From: Micromonospora coerulea | GTDB lineage: Bacteria; Actinomycetota; Actinomycetes; Mycobacteriales; Micromonosporaceae | DNA: 64,000 nt | Reading direction: 5' to 3' | NCBI RefSeq assembly: GCF_016598485.1 | Contig: NZ_JAEMUW010000009.1 | Span: forward strand, 124,001-188,000 | In this document: piece by piece, positions 16,941 through 25,408 of the stretch | How the letters are laid out: each line of letters starts with the position of its first letter | How positions within the stretch are numbered: position 1 is the stretch's first letter | Program-made: the position numbers and the translations under genes | Notes under the pieces: generated by a model | Database searches by the model: none | The model's input: the letters and a program-made list of their open reading frames with translations, nothing else | What the model was told of the DNA's origin: nothing

Positions 16941-17852
16941 GTGGAGGTTGGATTCGCCCCGCCCGTCTCCGGTTCGTGGGCCACCCCGGAGAACATGGTC
17001 CACGTCGCCCGCCGCGCGGAACTGCTCGGCTACCACTCGTTGTGGACGTTCCAGCGCCTGCTGGTTCCCGCCGACCTCGGCTGGAGCGAGACGTACCACA
17101 GCGTCCAGGACCCGCTGACCACGCTGGCGTTCCTGGCCGCCCACACCACGCGGATCCGGCTCGGCGTCGCGGTGCTCGACATGCCGTTCATCTCGCCGGT
17201 GGTGCTGGCCAAGCAGACCGCGACCCTCGACATCCTCGCCGGCGGGCGGCTGGACGTCGGACTCGGCCTCGGTTGGGCGGACGAGGAGTATCAGGCGACG
17301 GGGGTGAGCAAGCATCGGCGGGGGCATCGGGCCGAGGAGTTCCTCGCCGTGCTTCGGACCCTCTGGCAGGACGACGTCGTCGCGCATCGCGGTGAGTTCT
17401 ACCAGGTCCCGCCGGCGCGTCTGGAGCCGAAGCCGGTGCAGCGGCCACACCCGCCGATTCTGCTCGGCGGCCACGCGCCCGCGGCGCTGCGCCGGGCCGG
17501 CCGGCTCGCCGACGGCTGGGTCAGCGGCAGCCAGGCGGACCTGACCGGCATCGGCGAGGCGGTCGGGACGGTCAAGGCCGCCGCGGCGGACGCCGGGCGC
17601 GATCCCCGCTCGTTGCGATTCGTCTGCCGCGGCGCGGTCCGGGTACGCCGGACGGGCCCGGCCGAGCGCGAGCCGCTCACCGGCACCCTCGGGCAGATCC
17701 GGTCGGATCTCGGCAGGCTCGCCGAAGCCGGCATCACCGAACTGTTCGTCGACCTCAACTTCGACCCGGAGATCGGCTCACCCCGCGCCGACGCGCAGGC
17801 CTCGTTGCGGCGGGCCGACGAGGTGCTCGACGCCCTCGCCCCGACCCGCTGA
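16941..17852 (+). CDS. LLM class F420-dependent oxidoreductase
   Basis: The 303-residue luciferase-like barrel enzyme begins VEVGFAPPVSGSWATPENM. It shows the TIM-barrel marks typical of F420-binding LLM proteins: RIRLGVAVLDMP, the TATLDILAGGRLDVGLGLGW segment and PILLGGHAPAALRRAGRLADGW. It probably uses F420 for hydride transfer; the substrate is unknown. GTG 16941 fits the family start, although no strong ribosome site is visible. It converges with the PPOX-class F420 protein gene, with only 17 bases and a shared hairpin between the stops. It is a different branch from the LLM enzyme at 3537. Confidence 0.85.
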   Translation: MEVGFAPPVSGSWATPENMVHVARRAELLGYHSLWTFQRLLVPADLGWSETYHSVQDPLTTLAFLAAHTTRIRLGVAVLDMPFISPVVLAKQTATLDILAGGRLDVGLGLGWADEEYQATGVSKHRRGHRAEEFLAVLRTLWQDDVVAHRGEFYQVPPARLEPKPVQRPHPPILLGGHAPAALRRAGRLADGWVSGSQADLTGIGEAVGTVKAAAADAGRDPRSLRFVCRGAVRVRRTGPAEREPLTGTLGQIRSDLGRLAEAGITELFVDLNFDPEIGSPRADAQASLRRADEVLDALAPTR

Positions 17853-17872
17853 GACACCCCGGCGGGGTCTCA
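17850..17872. terminator. hairpin shared by two convergent genes
   Basis: TGAGA (17850-17854) pairs with TCTCA (17868-17872) and CCCC with GGGG inside, with a 2-base bulge and 3-base loop. It overlaps both stop codons and probably ends both transcripts. Confidence 0.5.
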
Positions 17873-18298
17873 CCTGGTCGGGTCCGCTTCCGCCGCTGAC
17901 CACGCCGACCAGTGGGTCACCCGCATCGCGACCACCGGCCCGGCTGGTGGGCGCTGGACGTACTGGGGATATTTGTCGGCCAGCGCCGCGCGGGCCGCGG
18001 CCTCCTCGGCGGGGTCCGCCACCAGCCAGCCGTGCCCGTCCAGCCGAACCCACCACAGCCGCGACCAGTCTTCGTCGTACTCGTCGATCAGCAGGCAGAC
18101 GTTCCCCGTCGCCTGGATGTTCTCCAGCCGGCGTAGCCGCCGGTGACGCTTGGGCTTCTCGTCGACCGCGTGGTAGACGACGTCGCCGAGCAGGGCGAAG
18201 CACACCGGCACCAGGTGCGGAGTGCCGTCGTCCCCGACGGTGGCCAGCCGGGCCACCCGGGCCGACCCGACCCGACGCCGGAGTTCATCGGCGGCCAC
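17870..18298 (-). CDS. PPOX class F420-dependent oxidoreductase, TIGR03668-like
   Basis: This 142-residue split-barrel flavin-fold protein has RVARLATVGDDGTPHLVPVCFAL followed by HAVDEKPKRHRRLRRLENI, the pattern of the Rv0121c-like F420-dependent branch. It continues with CLLIDEYDEDWSRLWWVRLDG. Family members bind F420 and reduce small substrates in the cytosol; the physiological substrate is not known. GTG 18298 is chosen because GGAGGAGG stands 5 bases before it and the domain begins right after; longer frames add Arg-rich sequence of poor quality. It converges with the LLM gene, and both may draw on the same cofactor. Confidence 0.85.
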   Translation of the reverse strand: MAADELRRRVGSARVARLATVGDDGTPHLVPVCFALLGDVVYHAVDEKPKRHRRLRRLENIQATGNVCLLIDEYDEDWSRLWWVRLDGHGWLVADPAEEAAARAALADKYPQYVQRPPAGPVVAMRVTHWSAWSAAEADPTR

Positions 18299-18387
18299 GG
18301 CGGCCTCCTCCGGACTGTCCGTAGCCGGCGGGCGTGCCCCTCGGCTCGCCCCCGGCCCACCGTGGAATGGCTCTGGACCCCGAGCCG

Positions 18388-18789
18388 CTAGCCGCGGGTG
18401 CGCTGCACGAAGGGCGCGGTCAGGTCGGCGACCTCCCCGAACTCCGCCGGGAGCTGGGACACGACGTCGTCGTACCCGTCGGGTGTGAGGGCCTCTCGGA
18501 GGACGTCGAACACCGCGGTCACTCCGTCCTTCGCCTGGGTCACCGCCACGTCGGCGCGTCCGCTGACCCGTTGCACGAACACGTCGCATCCGAACCGCTC
18601 GCCGGTCTCGCTGGGGGCGAACGCGTACGCCTGCAGCCCCTCGGGTAGCTGGCCGGCGAGATCACGCGCCTCGCCGCCGTCGATCCGTTCCGCCAGGGTC
18701 GTCAGCGTGGCCCGGGTGAGGGCGGTCGCCTGCTCCGATGACGTTCCTGAGCGCTTCGCCACCAAGCCGATGAACTCGTTGTCGTCCAT
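18388..18789 (-). CDS. DUF2267 domain protein
   Basis: The 133-residue cytosolic protein matches the DUF2267 family: an all-helical repeat of SGTSSEQATALTRATLTTL, ERIDGGEARDLAGQLPEGL, then DVFVQRVSG and a second half VFDVLREALTPDGYDDVVSQ. The function of the family is unknown; members often sit among stress genes in actinobacteria. ATG 18789 follows AAAGG. A second, diverged DUF2267 gene lies at 54738 in this window. Confidence 0.85.
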   Translation of the reverse strand: MDDNEFIGLVAKRSGTSSEQATALTRATLTTLAERIDGGEARDLAGQLPEGLQAYAFAPSETGERFGCDVFVQRVSGRADVAVTQAKDGVTAVFDVLREALTPDGYDDVVSQLPAEFGEVADLTAPFVQRTRG

Positions 18790-18903
18790 CTTCGGGCCTT
18801 TCTCTCGGACGGATAGCGGCGTCTTCCCCCGGACCGTCACCTCAAACAGCGGAGGCAGGAGCCGGCAGGAGGCGCAAACAGCGCAACCGGGGTGCAAACG
18901 GCG

Positions 18904-20406
18904 TCAGTCGAGATCGCGGGCGCGGTCGATGAGGTCGGCGAGGTCGTCCACCTCGCGGTCGCCGGTGTCCGTCGCGGCCCGGCGGGCGATGGTCGCCAGC
19001 TCGGGCAGCCGTACCTCCCGGTGCCGGCCGTCGCCGCGCAACGCCTCGGCGAAGTAGGCGGCCGCGTAGCACGTGCGCAACCGGGGTGAGGCCGCGTCGA
19101 ACCGTCCGCCCAGGTCGCCCACGGTCACCGACCCGGAGGTCTCGTCCGCCTCGCGGGTCTTCGGATCGAGCCACCGCACCTGTACGCGGGCCACCTGCGC
19201 GGTTCGGGCGGCGTCGTCGGTGAGGCGCACGGCGTACAGCGCGGTCACGCTGTGCCCCGGGCCCACCTCGCCGCCGTCGACCCGGTCGTCGCGGAAGTCC
19301 TCGTCGGCGACCGCGCGGTTGTCGTAGCCGATCAGGCGGTAGGACCGCACGACCGCCGGGTCGAAGGTCACCTGCACCTTGGCGTCCAGGGCGCGCACGC
19401 TCAACGTGGCCGGCAGTTGCCGTACGAACACCTCCCGGGCGTGCGCGCGCTCGCTGACGTACACGGCGAACCCGTCGCCCCGGTCGGCGAGCCGTTCCAT
19501 CAACTCGTCTCCGTACTCGCTGCCCACGCCGACCCCGAGCAGGGCGATCCGCTTGTCGGCCTCCTCCCGCACCCGGCGCAGGATCGGATCGGCCTCCGTG
19601 TTGCCGACGTTCGCCAAGCCGTCGGACAGAATGACCACCCGATTGGTGGCGCCGGACCGGAAGCCGTCGCGGGCGGCCCGGTAGCCGAGCACCAGGCCGG
19701 CTTCGAGATTGGTGCTGCTCTCGGTCCGGAGCGAGTCGATCGCCTCGTGCAACTCGTCGGCGTCGGACAGTCGGGTCATCTCCCGTACGACGCGCGCCTC
19801 TCCGCTGAACGCGACGAGAGCCACCGAGTCCGTCCGGCGGAGTTGGTCGACCAGCGTGTGCAGGGCGTCCTGCACCAGGTCCAGCCGACCGGGCTCGCCC
19901 ATCGAGCCCGAGACGTCCACCACGAAGGTGAGCGCGGCGTCGGGCCGGGTTTCCGAGTCTTCCGGCCGGGTCTGCAGGCCGACCCGCATCAGGCGCACGT
20001 CGCCGGGCGGCTGCGGCTCGTGCGCGTCGGGCAACTGGGCGCCGTCGACGTGGACCGCGAACCCGTCACCTTCCGGCTCGGGGTAGTCCTGCGCGAACGA
20101 GTTCACGAACTCCTCGGGGCGGACCGTCGCCCGATCGGGCAACCGGCCGTCGGTGATGAGGCGGCGTGCGTGGCCGTACGACGCGGTGTCGACGTCGAGG
20201 GCGAAGGTCGATTGTGGATCGTCCTCGGCCGCGACGTCCGTCCCGGGTCGCTGTTCCGGGGTGCCGGGATGCCGGGGTGCCGCGGGCGGACCGTGGCCGG
20301 CCCCTGCGCTCCGGGAGTCAGCGCTACAGCCTGCGGTGCCGAGGGTGGCGGCGAGAACGAGTCCGGCAGCCAGCGCGGACCACGACAAGCCTCGACCAGT
20401 GACCAT
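18904..20406 (-). CDS. von Willebrand factor A domain lipoprotein, YfbK-like
   Basis: The 500-residue protein has a lipoprotein signal ending in LGTAGC (Cys27), so it is expected to be lipid-anchored outside the membrane. After a low-complexity linker come a YfbK-type N-terminal domain (about 60-160, FALDVDTASYGHARR and EEFVNSFAQDYPEPE) and a vWA domain with a complete MIDAS start DVSGSMG. A C-terminal DUF3520-like region with FAEALRG follows. Family members are thought to bind protein partners through a metal ion; no function is established here. ATG 20406 has GGGGAGG upstream; the GTG one codon earlier is less likely. Confidence 0.9.
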   Translation of the reverse strand: MVTGRGLSWSALAAGLVLAATLGTAGCSADSRSAGAGHGPPAAPRHPGTPEQRPGTDVAAEDDPQSTFALDVDTASYGHARRLITDGRLPDRATVRPEEFVNSFAQDYPEPEGDGFAVHVDGAQLPDAHEPQPPGDVRLMRVGLQTRPEDSETRPDAALTFVVDVSGSMGEPGRLDLVQDALHTLVDQLRRTDSVALVAFSGEARVVREMTRLSDADELHEAIDSLRTESSTNLEAGLVLGYRAARDGFRSGATNRVVILSDGLANVGNTEADPILRRVREEADKRIALLGVGVGSEYGDELMERLADRGDGFAVYVSERAHAREVFVRQLPATLSVRALDAKVQVTFDPAVVRSYRLIGYDNRAVADEDFRDDRVDGGEVGPGHSVTALYAVRLTDDAARTAQVARVQVRWLDPKTREADETSGSVTVGDLGGRFDAASPRLRTCYAAAYFAEALRGDGRHREVRLPELATIARRAATDTGDREVDDLADLIDRARDLD

Positions 20407-20727
20407 CACTTACCTCCCCATGATGGAGTCGGAGAACGGCCGATGGTGCCGTTGCCGTCCGATTGCCATTGGGACAGGCCGACGAGCCGAACGGATCCTT
20501 CCGTGGCCGAGCCGATACGCAAACGTGAACGTCGTGACCGGGACGTGGGCAACCCGTGACCGCTGGTTGGTTGCCGAAGAGACCTCACCCGGCGGTCGAC
20601 GGTCGGGCGCGGCGCGTCGGTCGCGATGTGGGAGGCTCCCACCCGGACCACACCGGTCGCCGCCGGGGCCACGCCGTGACCGCCGAGCCGTGACCATCTG
20701 GATCATGCAACAGTCGAACGGGTGAGC
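20407..20727. other. gap between the TetR gene and the vWA lipoprotein
   Basis: About 320 bases between two minus-strand genes. Apart from the GGGGAGG ribosome site at its low end I see no gene, repeat or hairpin with support. Confidence 0.4.
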
Positions 20728-21468
20728 TCACCGGCCGTGCGGTGCTGCCGCAACGGTGGCACGGAGTCCTTCCAGGTAGGTCTCCAGGACCGTGTGGAAC
20801 ACCTCGTTCTCGTCCTCGAGGGCGGTGGCGGCGTGGGTGCGGGCCGTCGACTGCCTCGCGGAGCCCGCTGCGGGGGTGGCGTAGACACGCAGGCCGATCG
20901 CGACGTCCAGTTCCTGTTGCTCGGCGGAGAGGCTGAGCAGGGTCGCGGTGATGCCGATGTGCCCGAGGACGACCTCGGCGAAGGCCCGGCAGTGCCGGGC
21001 GGCCACGTCGGGCTCGAGCCCCGCCTTCGTCAATTCGGCGGTGATCGTCTCGACGAGGGACGTCTCGGCGTGGCCTCCGGTGAAGCGTGCGGCCGACTGG
21101 GCCCCGAGCGCAGGACGTGCGAGGTAGGCCCGCCGCATGGACCAGGCGGCGCTGCGCAGCGTGTCCTGCCAGCTCCTGCCCGGCTCGATCCCGGCGATGG
21201 CTTCGGCCATGAGCTGGTCGCCCATGGCGAGCAGGAGTTCGTCCTTGTTGCGGAAATGCCGGTAGAGCGCGGTGGGATCGGCCCCGAGCGCACGTCCGAG
21301 GCGGGTGAGCGTCAGGAACGTCGTCCCCTCGCTGTCGGCCAGTCGCATGGCCGTCTGCAGGATGACCTCCCGCGAGAGGCTCACCCGCTTCCGCGCCGCT
21401 GACGAGCGAGCGGGCCCTGACGTCGGATCCGGGGCGGCCCCGGTTCCGGCATCGGGTTGCTTCGCCAT
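20728..21468 (-). CDS. TetR family transcriptional regulator
   Basis: The 246-residue one-component repressor has a TetR DNA-binding domain at about 30-80 (SREVILQTAMRLADSEG, then LTRLGRALGADPTALYRHFR). The ligand domain runs from about 95 to 230, with HCRAFAEVVLGHIGITATLL, resembling the TetR_C family. It is divergent from the PLP enzyme at 21708. A strong inverted repeat at 21603-21627 lies between them, so it very likely controls that enzyme and itself. The effector is unknown. Confidence 0.88.
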   Translation of the reverse strand: MAKQPDAGTGAAPDPTSGPARSSAARKRVSLSREVILQTAMRLADSEGTTFLTLTRLGRALGADPTALYRHFRNKDELLLAMGDQLMAEAIAGIEPGRSWQDTLRSAAWSMRRAYLARPALGAQSAARFTGGHAETSLVETITAELTKAGLEPDVAARHCRAFAEVVLGHIGITATLLSLSAEQQELDVAIGLRVYATPAAGSARQSTARTHAATALEDENEVFHTVLETYLEGLRATVAAAPHGR

Positions 21469-21593
21469 CGGAGTCTGTCCCCTCGTCGTGGTCGTGCTGG
21501 TGCCAGCAGATCACACCGTCGTGACCAGGACCCCCGCCGGGTCAGGAGACGGCTCGTCTCGCTCGATGGTGCGAAGCGCCGCCAGCGAGAGCC

Positions 21594-21627
21594 CTGTCAG
21601 TAGCGCTGTCAGCGCCGTTGACAGCGC
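21594..21627. promoter_or_regulatory. three-half-site operator between TetR and PLP-enzyme genes
   Basis: A 9-bp inverted repeat (GCGCTGTCA at 21603-21611, TGACAGCGC at 21619-21627) is perfect around a 7-base spacer. A third half-site, CTGTCAG, lies 12 bases before the equivalent bases of the left arm (21594-21600). Position and symmetry fit a TetR dimer operator. Confidence 0.65.
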
Positions 21628-21707
21628 GATTTTCCGCGGAGTAGATTCCGGCTCCATCGTCGACATGCTCGGCCCCCCGGCCACCGCCGGGACGCACAGG
21701 AGGACCC

Positions 21708-23057
21708 ATGGACCGCGGCAGGCTCACCTCCCTGCTGGCGCGCGAGCGCGACAGCCAGGTGCGACGGAATCCGCGGTCGGCTGCGGCGTACGCGCAGGCC
21801 GACCACCTGTTCGGTCGGGTGCCGATGACCTGGATGAACAAGCAGGCCGCCGGCTTCCCGCTGTACCTGCAGTCCGCGCGCGGCAGTCACGTGGTGGACC
21901 TCGACGGCCACGACTACGTCGACCTGTGTCTGGGCGACACCGGGGCCATGGCGGGACACAGCCCGGCCCCGGTGACGGAAGCGGTCATGCGGCGGCTGGC
22001 CACGCTCGGTGGAGCGACCGCCATGATGCCCACCGAGGACGCCGAGTGGGTGGGCGCCGAGCTGACCCGACGGTTCGGTCTGCCGAGGTGGAGCTTCTCG
22101 CTGACCGCGACGGACGCCAACCGGTGGGCCATCCGGCTGGCGCGGGCGGTCACCGGCCGGCCGAAGATCCTGGTCAACAGCTACTGCTACCACGGCAGCG
22201 TCGACGAGTCGCTCATCGTGGTGGGCGACGACGGCGAGGGGGTCAGCCGCCCGGGCAACGTCGGCGCCCCGTGCGAGGTGACGCTGACCAGTCGGGTGGC
22301 GGAGTTCAACGATGTCGACGGCCTCGAGCGGCAACTCGCCCACGGCGATGTCGCCGCCGTGCTCATGGAGCCCGCGCTGACCAACGTCGGCATCGTGCTG
22401 CCCGAGCCGGGCTACCTCGATGCCGTGCGCAGGTTGACCCGCCGGCACGGGACACTCCTGATCAACGACGAGACGCACACGCTATCGGCCGGCCCCGGCG
22501 GCTGCACCGGCGCGTGGGGCCTGGCGCCGGACGTCGTCACCATCGGCAAGGCCATCGGCGGAGGCGTGCCCGTCGGGGCGTACGGCCTGTCCGCCGAGTT
22601 GGCCGCCGCGATCCTCGACCGCGATGACCTGGACCTGGTCGACATGGGTGGGGTGGGTGGGACGCTCGCGGGGAACGCGCTGTCGGTCGCCGCCGCGCGA
22701 GCCACGCTGGAGCACGTGCTCACCGACTCCGCGTTCGCGCAGATGACGGCGCTCGCGACCCGGTTCACCGACGCGGTCACCAAGGTCATCGAGGCCCATG
22801 ACCTGCCGTGGTCGATCAGCCAGCTCGGCGCGCGGGCGGAGTACCGGTTCGTGCGCCCGGCCCCCCGCGACGGGACCTCCTCGGCCCGAGCAGCCGACGC
22901 CGAGCTGGAGGACTACCTGCACCTGTACCTCGCCAACCGCGGCGTGCTGCTCACTCCGTTCCACAACATGGCGCTGATGTCGCCCGCGACGACTGCCGCG
23001 GACGTCGACCGTCACTCCGAGGTGTTCGCGGCGGCCGTCGCCGAGCTGCTGGCCTGA
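21708..23057 (+). CDS. class III PLP aminotransferase/aminomutase-like enzyme
   Basis: The 449-residue enzyme has the class III (glutamate-1-semialdehyde aminomutase-like) fold. It shows LDGHDYVDLCLGDTGAMAGHS near residue 65-85, Asp in LLINDETHTL, and Schiff-base Lys in VTIGKAIGGGVPVGAYG. Where most class III enzymes have NSGTEA, this protein reads LTATDANRWAIRLAR, so the PLP phosphate and ring contacts are altered. This marks a separate subfamily, annotated only as aspartate-aminotransferase family. The reaction may be transamination or an amino shift on a beta- or gamma-amino acid. It is divergent from the TetR gene and its promoter carries the operator. Confidence 0.85.
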   Translation: MDRGRLTSLLARERDSQVRRNPRSAAAYAQADHLFGRVPMTWMNKQAAGFPLYLQSARGSHVVDLDGHDYVDLCLGDTGAMAGHSPAPVTEAVMRRLATLGGATAMMPTEDAEWVGAELTRRFGLPRWSFSLTATDANRWAIRLARAVTGRPKILVNSYCYHGSVDESLIVVGDDGEGVSRPGNVGAPCEVTLTSRVAEFNDVDGLERQLAHGDVAAVLMEPALTNVGIVLPEPGYLDAVRRLTRRHGTLLINDETHTLSAGPGGCTGAWGLAPDVVTIGKAIGGGVPVGAYGLSAELAAAILDRDDLDLVDMGGVGGTLAGNALSVAAARATLEHVLTDSAFAQMTALATRFTDAVTKVIEAHDLPWSISQLGARAEYRFVRPAPRDGTSSARAADAELEDYLHLYLANRGVLLTPFHNMALMSPATTAADVDRHSEVFAAAVAELLA

Positions 23058-23113
23058 ACCGGTGAGCGGTGAGCCAAGCACCTGCCGCACGGTAGGGGCC
23101 GGCTGCTCGGCGT

Positions 23114-25048
23114 TCAGCTCTCCGGTCCGCCCTCGCGGCGGCGCCCGGGATCCCGACGGTATGCGGGGCGCAGCTTCGCGCTGGCGAACGCCGCCTTCAC
23201 CGCGGCCGAGAGCGCGGCGATGTCGTACGCGCCGTGGTGGCGCCGGCCGTTGATGAAGAAGGTCGGGGTTCCGGTGACGCCGCTGAGGTCGGCGGAGTCG
23301 ATGTCCTCGGCGATCCGGTCGGCGCCCTTGAGCTGGGCGAGGTGCTCCCGGAACCGGTCGAGGTCCAGACCGAGCTGTTCGGCGTAGCCGAGCACATCGG
23401 TGGGCTTGAGGGCGTCCTGGTGCGCGAGAAGCAGGTCGTGCATCTCCCAGAACGCGTTCTGCTCGCCCGCCGCCTCGGCGGCCTCGGCGGCGAGTTGGGC
23501 ATGCGGGTGGACGTCGGTGAGCGGCAGGTGCCGCCAGACGTACCGGATGTTCGCGAAGTCGGTCAGCAGTTCCCGGACCACCGGCTCGGCCTGCCCGCAG
23601 TAGGGGCATTCGAAGTCGCCGTACTCCACGACCGTCACCGGCGCTTCGCGCGGTCCGCGCACGTGGTCGCGCTCCGGATCGACCGGAACCATCAGGTCGA
23701 CGATCCCCTCGGCGGCGCCCAGCATCGCGCGGGCCCGCCGCGCCGATGGGAGCCGGGCGGCGGAGCGGAACACCAGCCAGGTGACGACGGACGAACCAAC
23801 CGTCGCGACGAGGATGCCGAGCTTCGCCTCCTCCAGGGTCGGGCCGCTCAGCGCGTGGGTGGCGATCAGGAGGGCGACGGTGAACCCGATGCCGGAGATC
23901 GTGCCCACCCCGGCGACGGCGACCCAACCGACCGGCGGCCGGAACCGGTTGCGGCTGAGCCGGGTTACCAGCCACGAGGTGGCCACGATCCCGGCCGGCT
24001 TGCCGACCACGTACCCCACCACGATGCCAAGCGTGACCGGGGAGGTGACGGCCCTGGCCAGGAGCTCGCCGTCGATCACGATCCCGACGTTCGCCAGCGC
24101 GAAGAGCGGCACGATCACGTAGCTGGCCCACGGGTGGTAGAGGAGCTGCAACCGCTCGTTCGGTGACAGCGCCGAGGCGAGCCCGGCCCGGGCCGAACGG
24201 GCCAGCTGCGGGGTGGGCTGTTCCCGGAAGAGGCGGAAAAGGTCGCTCGCCCGCTGCAGTTCGGTGCGGCCGGGGGCATAGGCGTAGGTGAGCAGACCCA
24301 TCACCAGGCCCACCGCGACCGGGTCGACACCGGACTCCGAGACCGCGAGCCAGGCCGCCAACCCCAACAGCGCGTAGACCGGCCCGTACCGCACGCCCCA
24401 CGCCCGGATGAGCAGGACGACGCCGAAGATTCCAGCCGCGGCAAGCAGCGCCGTCGGCGACGGATGTTCCGGGTAGGCGATCGCCAGCACCGCGATCGCG
24501 ACCACGTCGTCGATGACGGAGACCGTCAGCAGGAAACCCCGCAACCGATCCGAGAAGCGCGGCCCGAAGACGGCCAGTGCGCCGAGCGCGAGCGCGGTGT
24601 CCGTGGCCATCACCGCGCCCCAGCCCGCGGCGGTGGTGCGCCCGGCGTTGAACGCGAGGTAGATCGCGATCGGCAGGAGTACGCCGCCGAGTCCGGCCAG
24701 CATCGGCAACGTCAGCCGACGCCGCTCCCGCAGCTCCCCGATGTCGAAGTCGCGGCGCAGCTCCAGCCCGGCGACCAGGAAGAAGAACGTCATGAGGCCG
24801 CTGTTGACCCAGGTACGCAGGTCGTGTGCCACGCGCCAGCCGCCGAGCTGGACGGAGAAGGAGGTGCTCCAGAGCGACTCGTACGACCTCAGGTGGAGGT
24901 TGGCCCAGACGAGCGCGACCACCGCGGCGACCAGCACCACCCGTGCGCTGCCGGTCTCGGTGTGCAGGAACGAGCGCAGCGGGGTGTTGAACCGGCCGAC
25001 CCAGGCGGTCCGGCCGGACCATCCCCGGTGAGGGTTGTGACTCGTCAC
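23114..25048 (-). CDS. nhaA: Na+/H+ antiporter NhaA fused to a DsbA-like thioredoxin domain
   Basis: The 644-residue fusion has NhaA (about 20-430) and a DsbA/FrnE-like domain (about 465-625). Antiporter residues are all present: Asp150 in MATDTALALG, Asp180-Asp181 in SVIDDVVAIAVLAI and Lys350 in VVGKPAGI, matching E. coli Asp133, Asp163/164 and Lys300. The second domain has the redox motif Cys481-Pro-Tyr-Cys484 in YGDFECPYC and the cis-Pro loop GVTGTPTFFING. The protein exchanges Na+ for H+, and the attached domain may sense or shuttle thiols. GTG 25048 is chosen for the strong GAGGAGG upstream; an earlier ATG at 25120 is possible. A palindrome lies in the promoter. Confidence 0.93.
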   Translation of the reverse strand: MTSHNPHRGWSGRTAWVGRFNTPLRSFLHTETGSARVVLVAAVVALVWANLHLRSYESLWSTSFSVQLGGWRVAHDLRTWVNSGLMTFFFLVAGLELRRDFDIGELRERRRLTLPMLAGLGGVLLPIAIYLAFNAGRTTAAGWGAVMATDTALALGALAVFGPRFSDRLRGFLLTVSVIDDVVAIAVLAIAYPEHPSPTALLAAAGIFGVVLLIRAWGVRYGPVYALLGLAAWLAVSESGVDPVAVGLVMGLLTYAYAPGRTELQRASDLFRLFREQPTPQLARSARAGLASALSPNERLQLLYHPWASYVIVPLFALANVGIVIDGELLARAVTSPVTLGIVVGYVVGKPAGIVATSWLVTRLSRNRFRPPVGWVAVAGVGTISGIGFTVALLIATHALSGPTLEEAKLGILVATVGSSVVTWLVFRSAARLPSARRARAMLGAAEGIVDLMVPVDPERDHVRGPREAPVTVVEYGDFECPYCGQAEPVVRELLTDFANIRYVWRHLPLTDVHPHAQLAAEAAEAAGEQNAFWEMHDLLLAHQDALKPTDVLGYAEQLGLDLDRFREHLAQLKGADRIAEDIDSADLSGVTGTPTFFINGRRHHGAYDIAALSAAVKAAFASAKLRPAYRRDPGRRREGGPES

Positions 25049-25408
25049 GTGGACGATCCTCCTCGACGTGCTCGCCACCTGGTTCGGATTCCCGAACACG
25101 GTAACCGGCTGGCCCACCAAGGGGATTGACAGATCACTTTCGGCACGCTGAGGATTGGGTCAGTCCACTGACCGTCACCGGAACAGCCTCTCGCTCACCA
25201 GATCGGCACCCGCTGTCCGCAGGTCGGCGATGCGGGCAGCCTCGGTCCGCCGCAGCCGGACACCACCACCTTCCCCCTCCCCGTGTCGTGGGCGCTGCCG
25301 ACCCCGCAGCGACCACGCGCGACCAACCAGAGCGGAACCGCGCACCCCGGGCGGGACCCTCGGCACGTCAACCGGCCATCCATGCCGAGCAAACCGAGAA
25401 GGGCGGAC
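25049..25408. other. divergent promoter region nhaA / carboxypeptidase
   Basis: This 360-base gap separates two divergent genes. It holds the palindrome at 25082-25097 on the nhaA side. The rest, up to the GAAGGG ribosome site of the carboxypeptidase, shows no gene I can support. Confidence 0.4.
25082..25097. promoter_or_regulatory. palindrome GTTCGG-ATTC-CCGAAC upstream of nhaA
   Basis: Perfect 6-bp arms around 4 bases, 34 bases before the nhaA GTG. It is a candidate operator; the binding protein is unknown. Confidence 0.4.
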
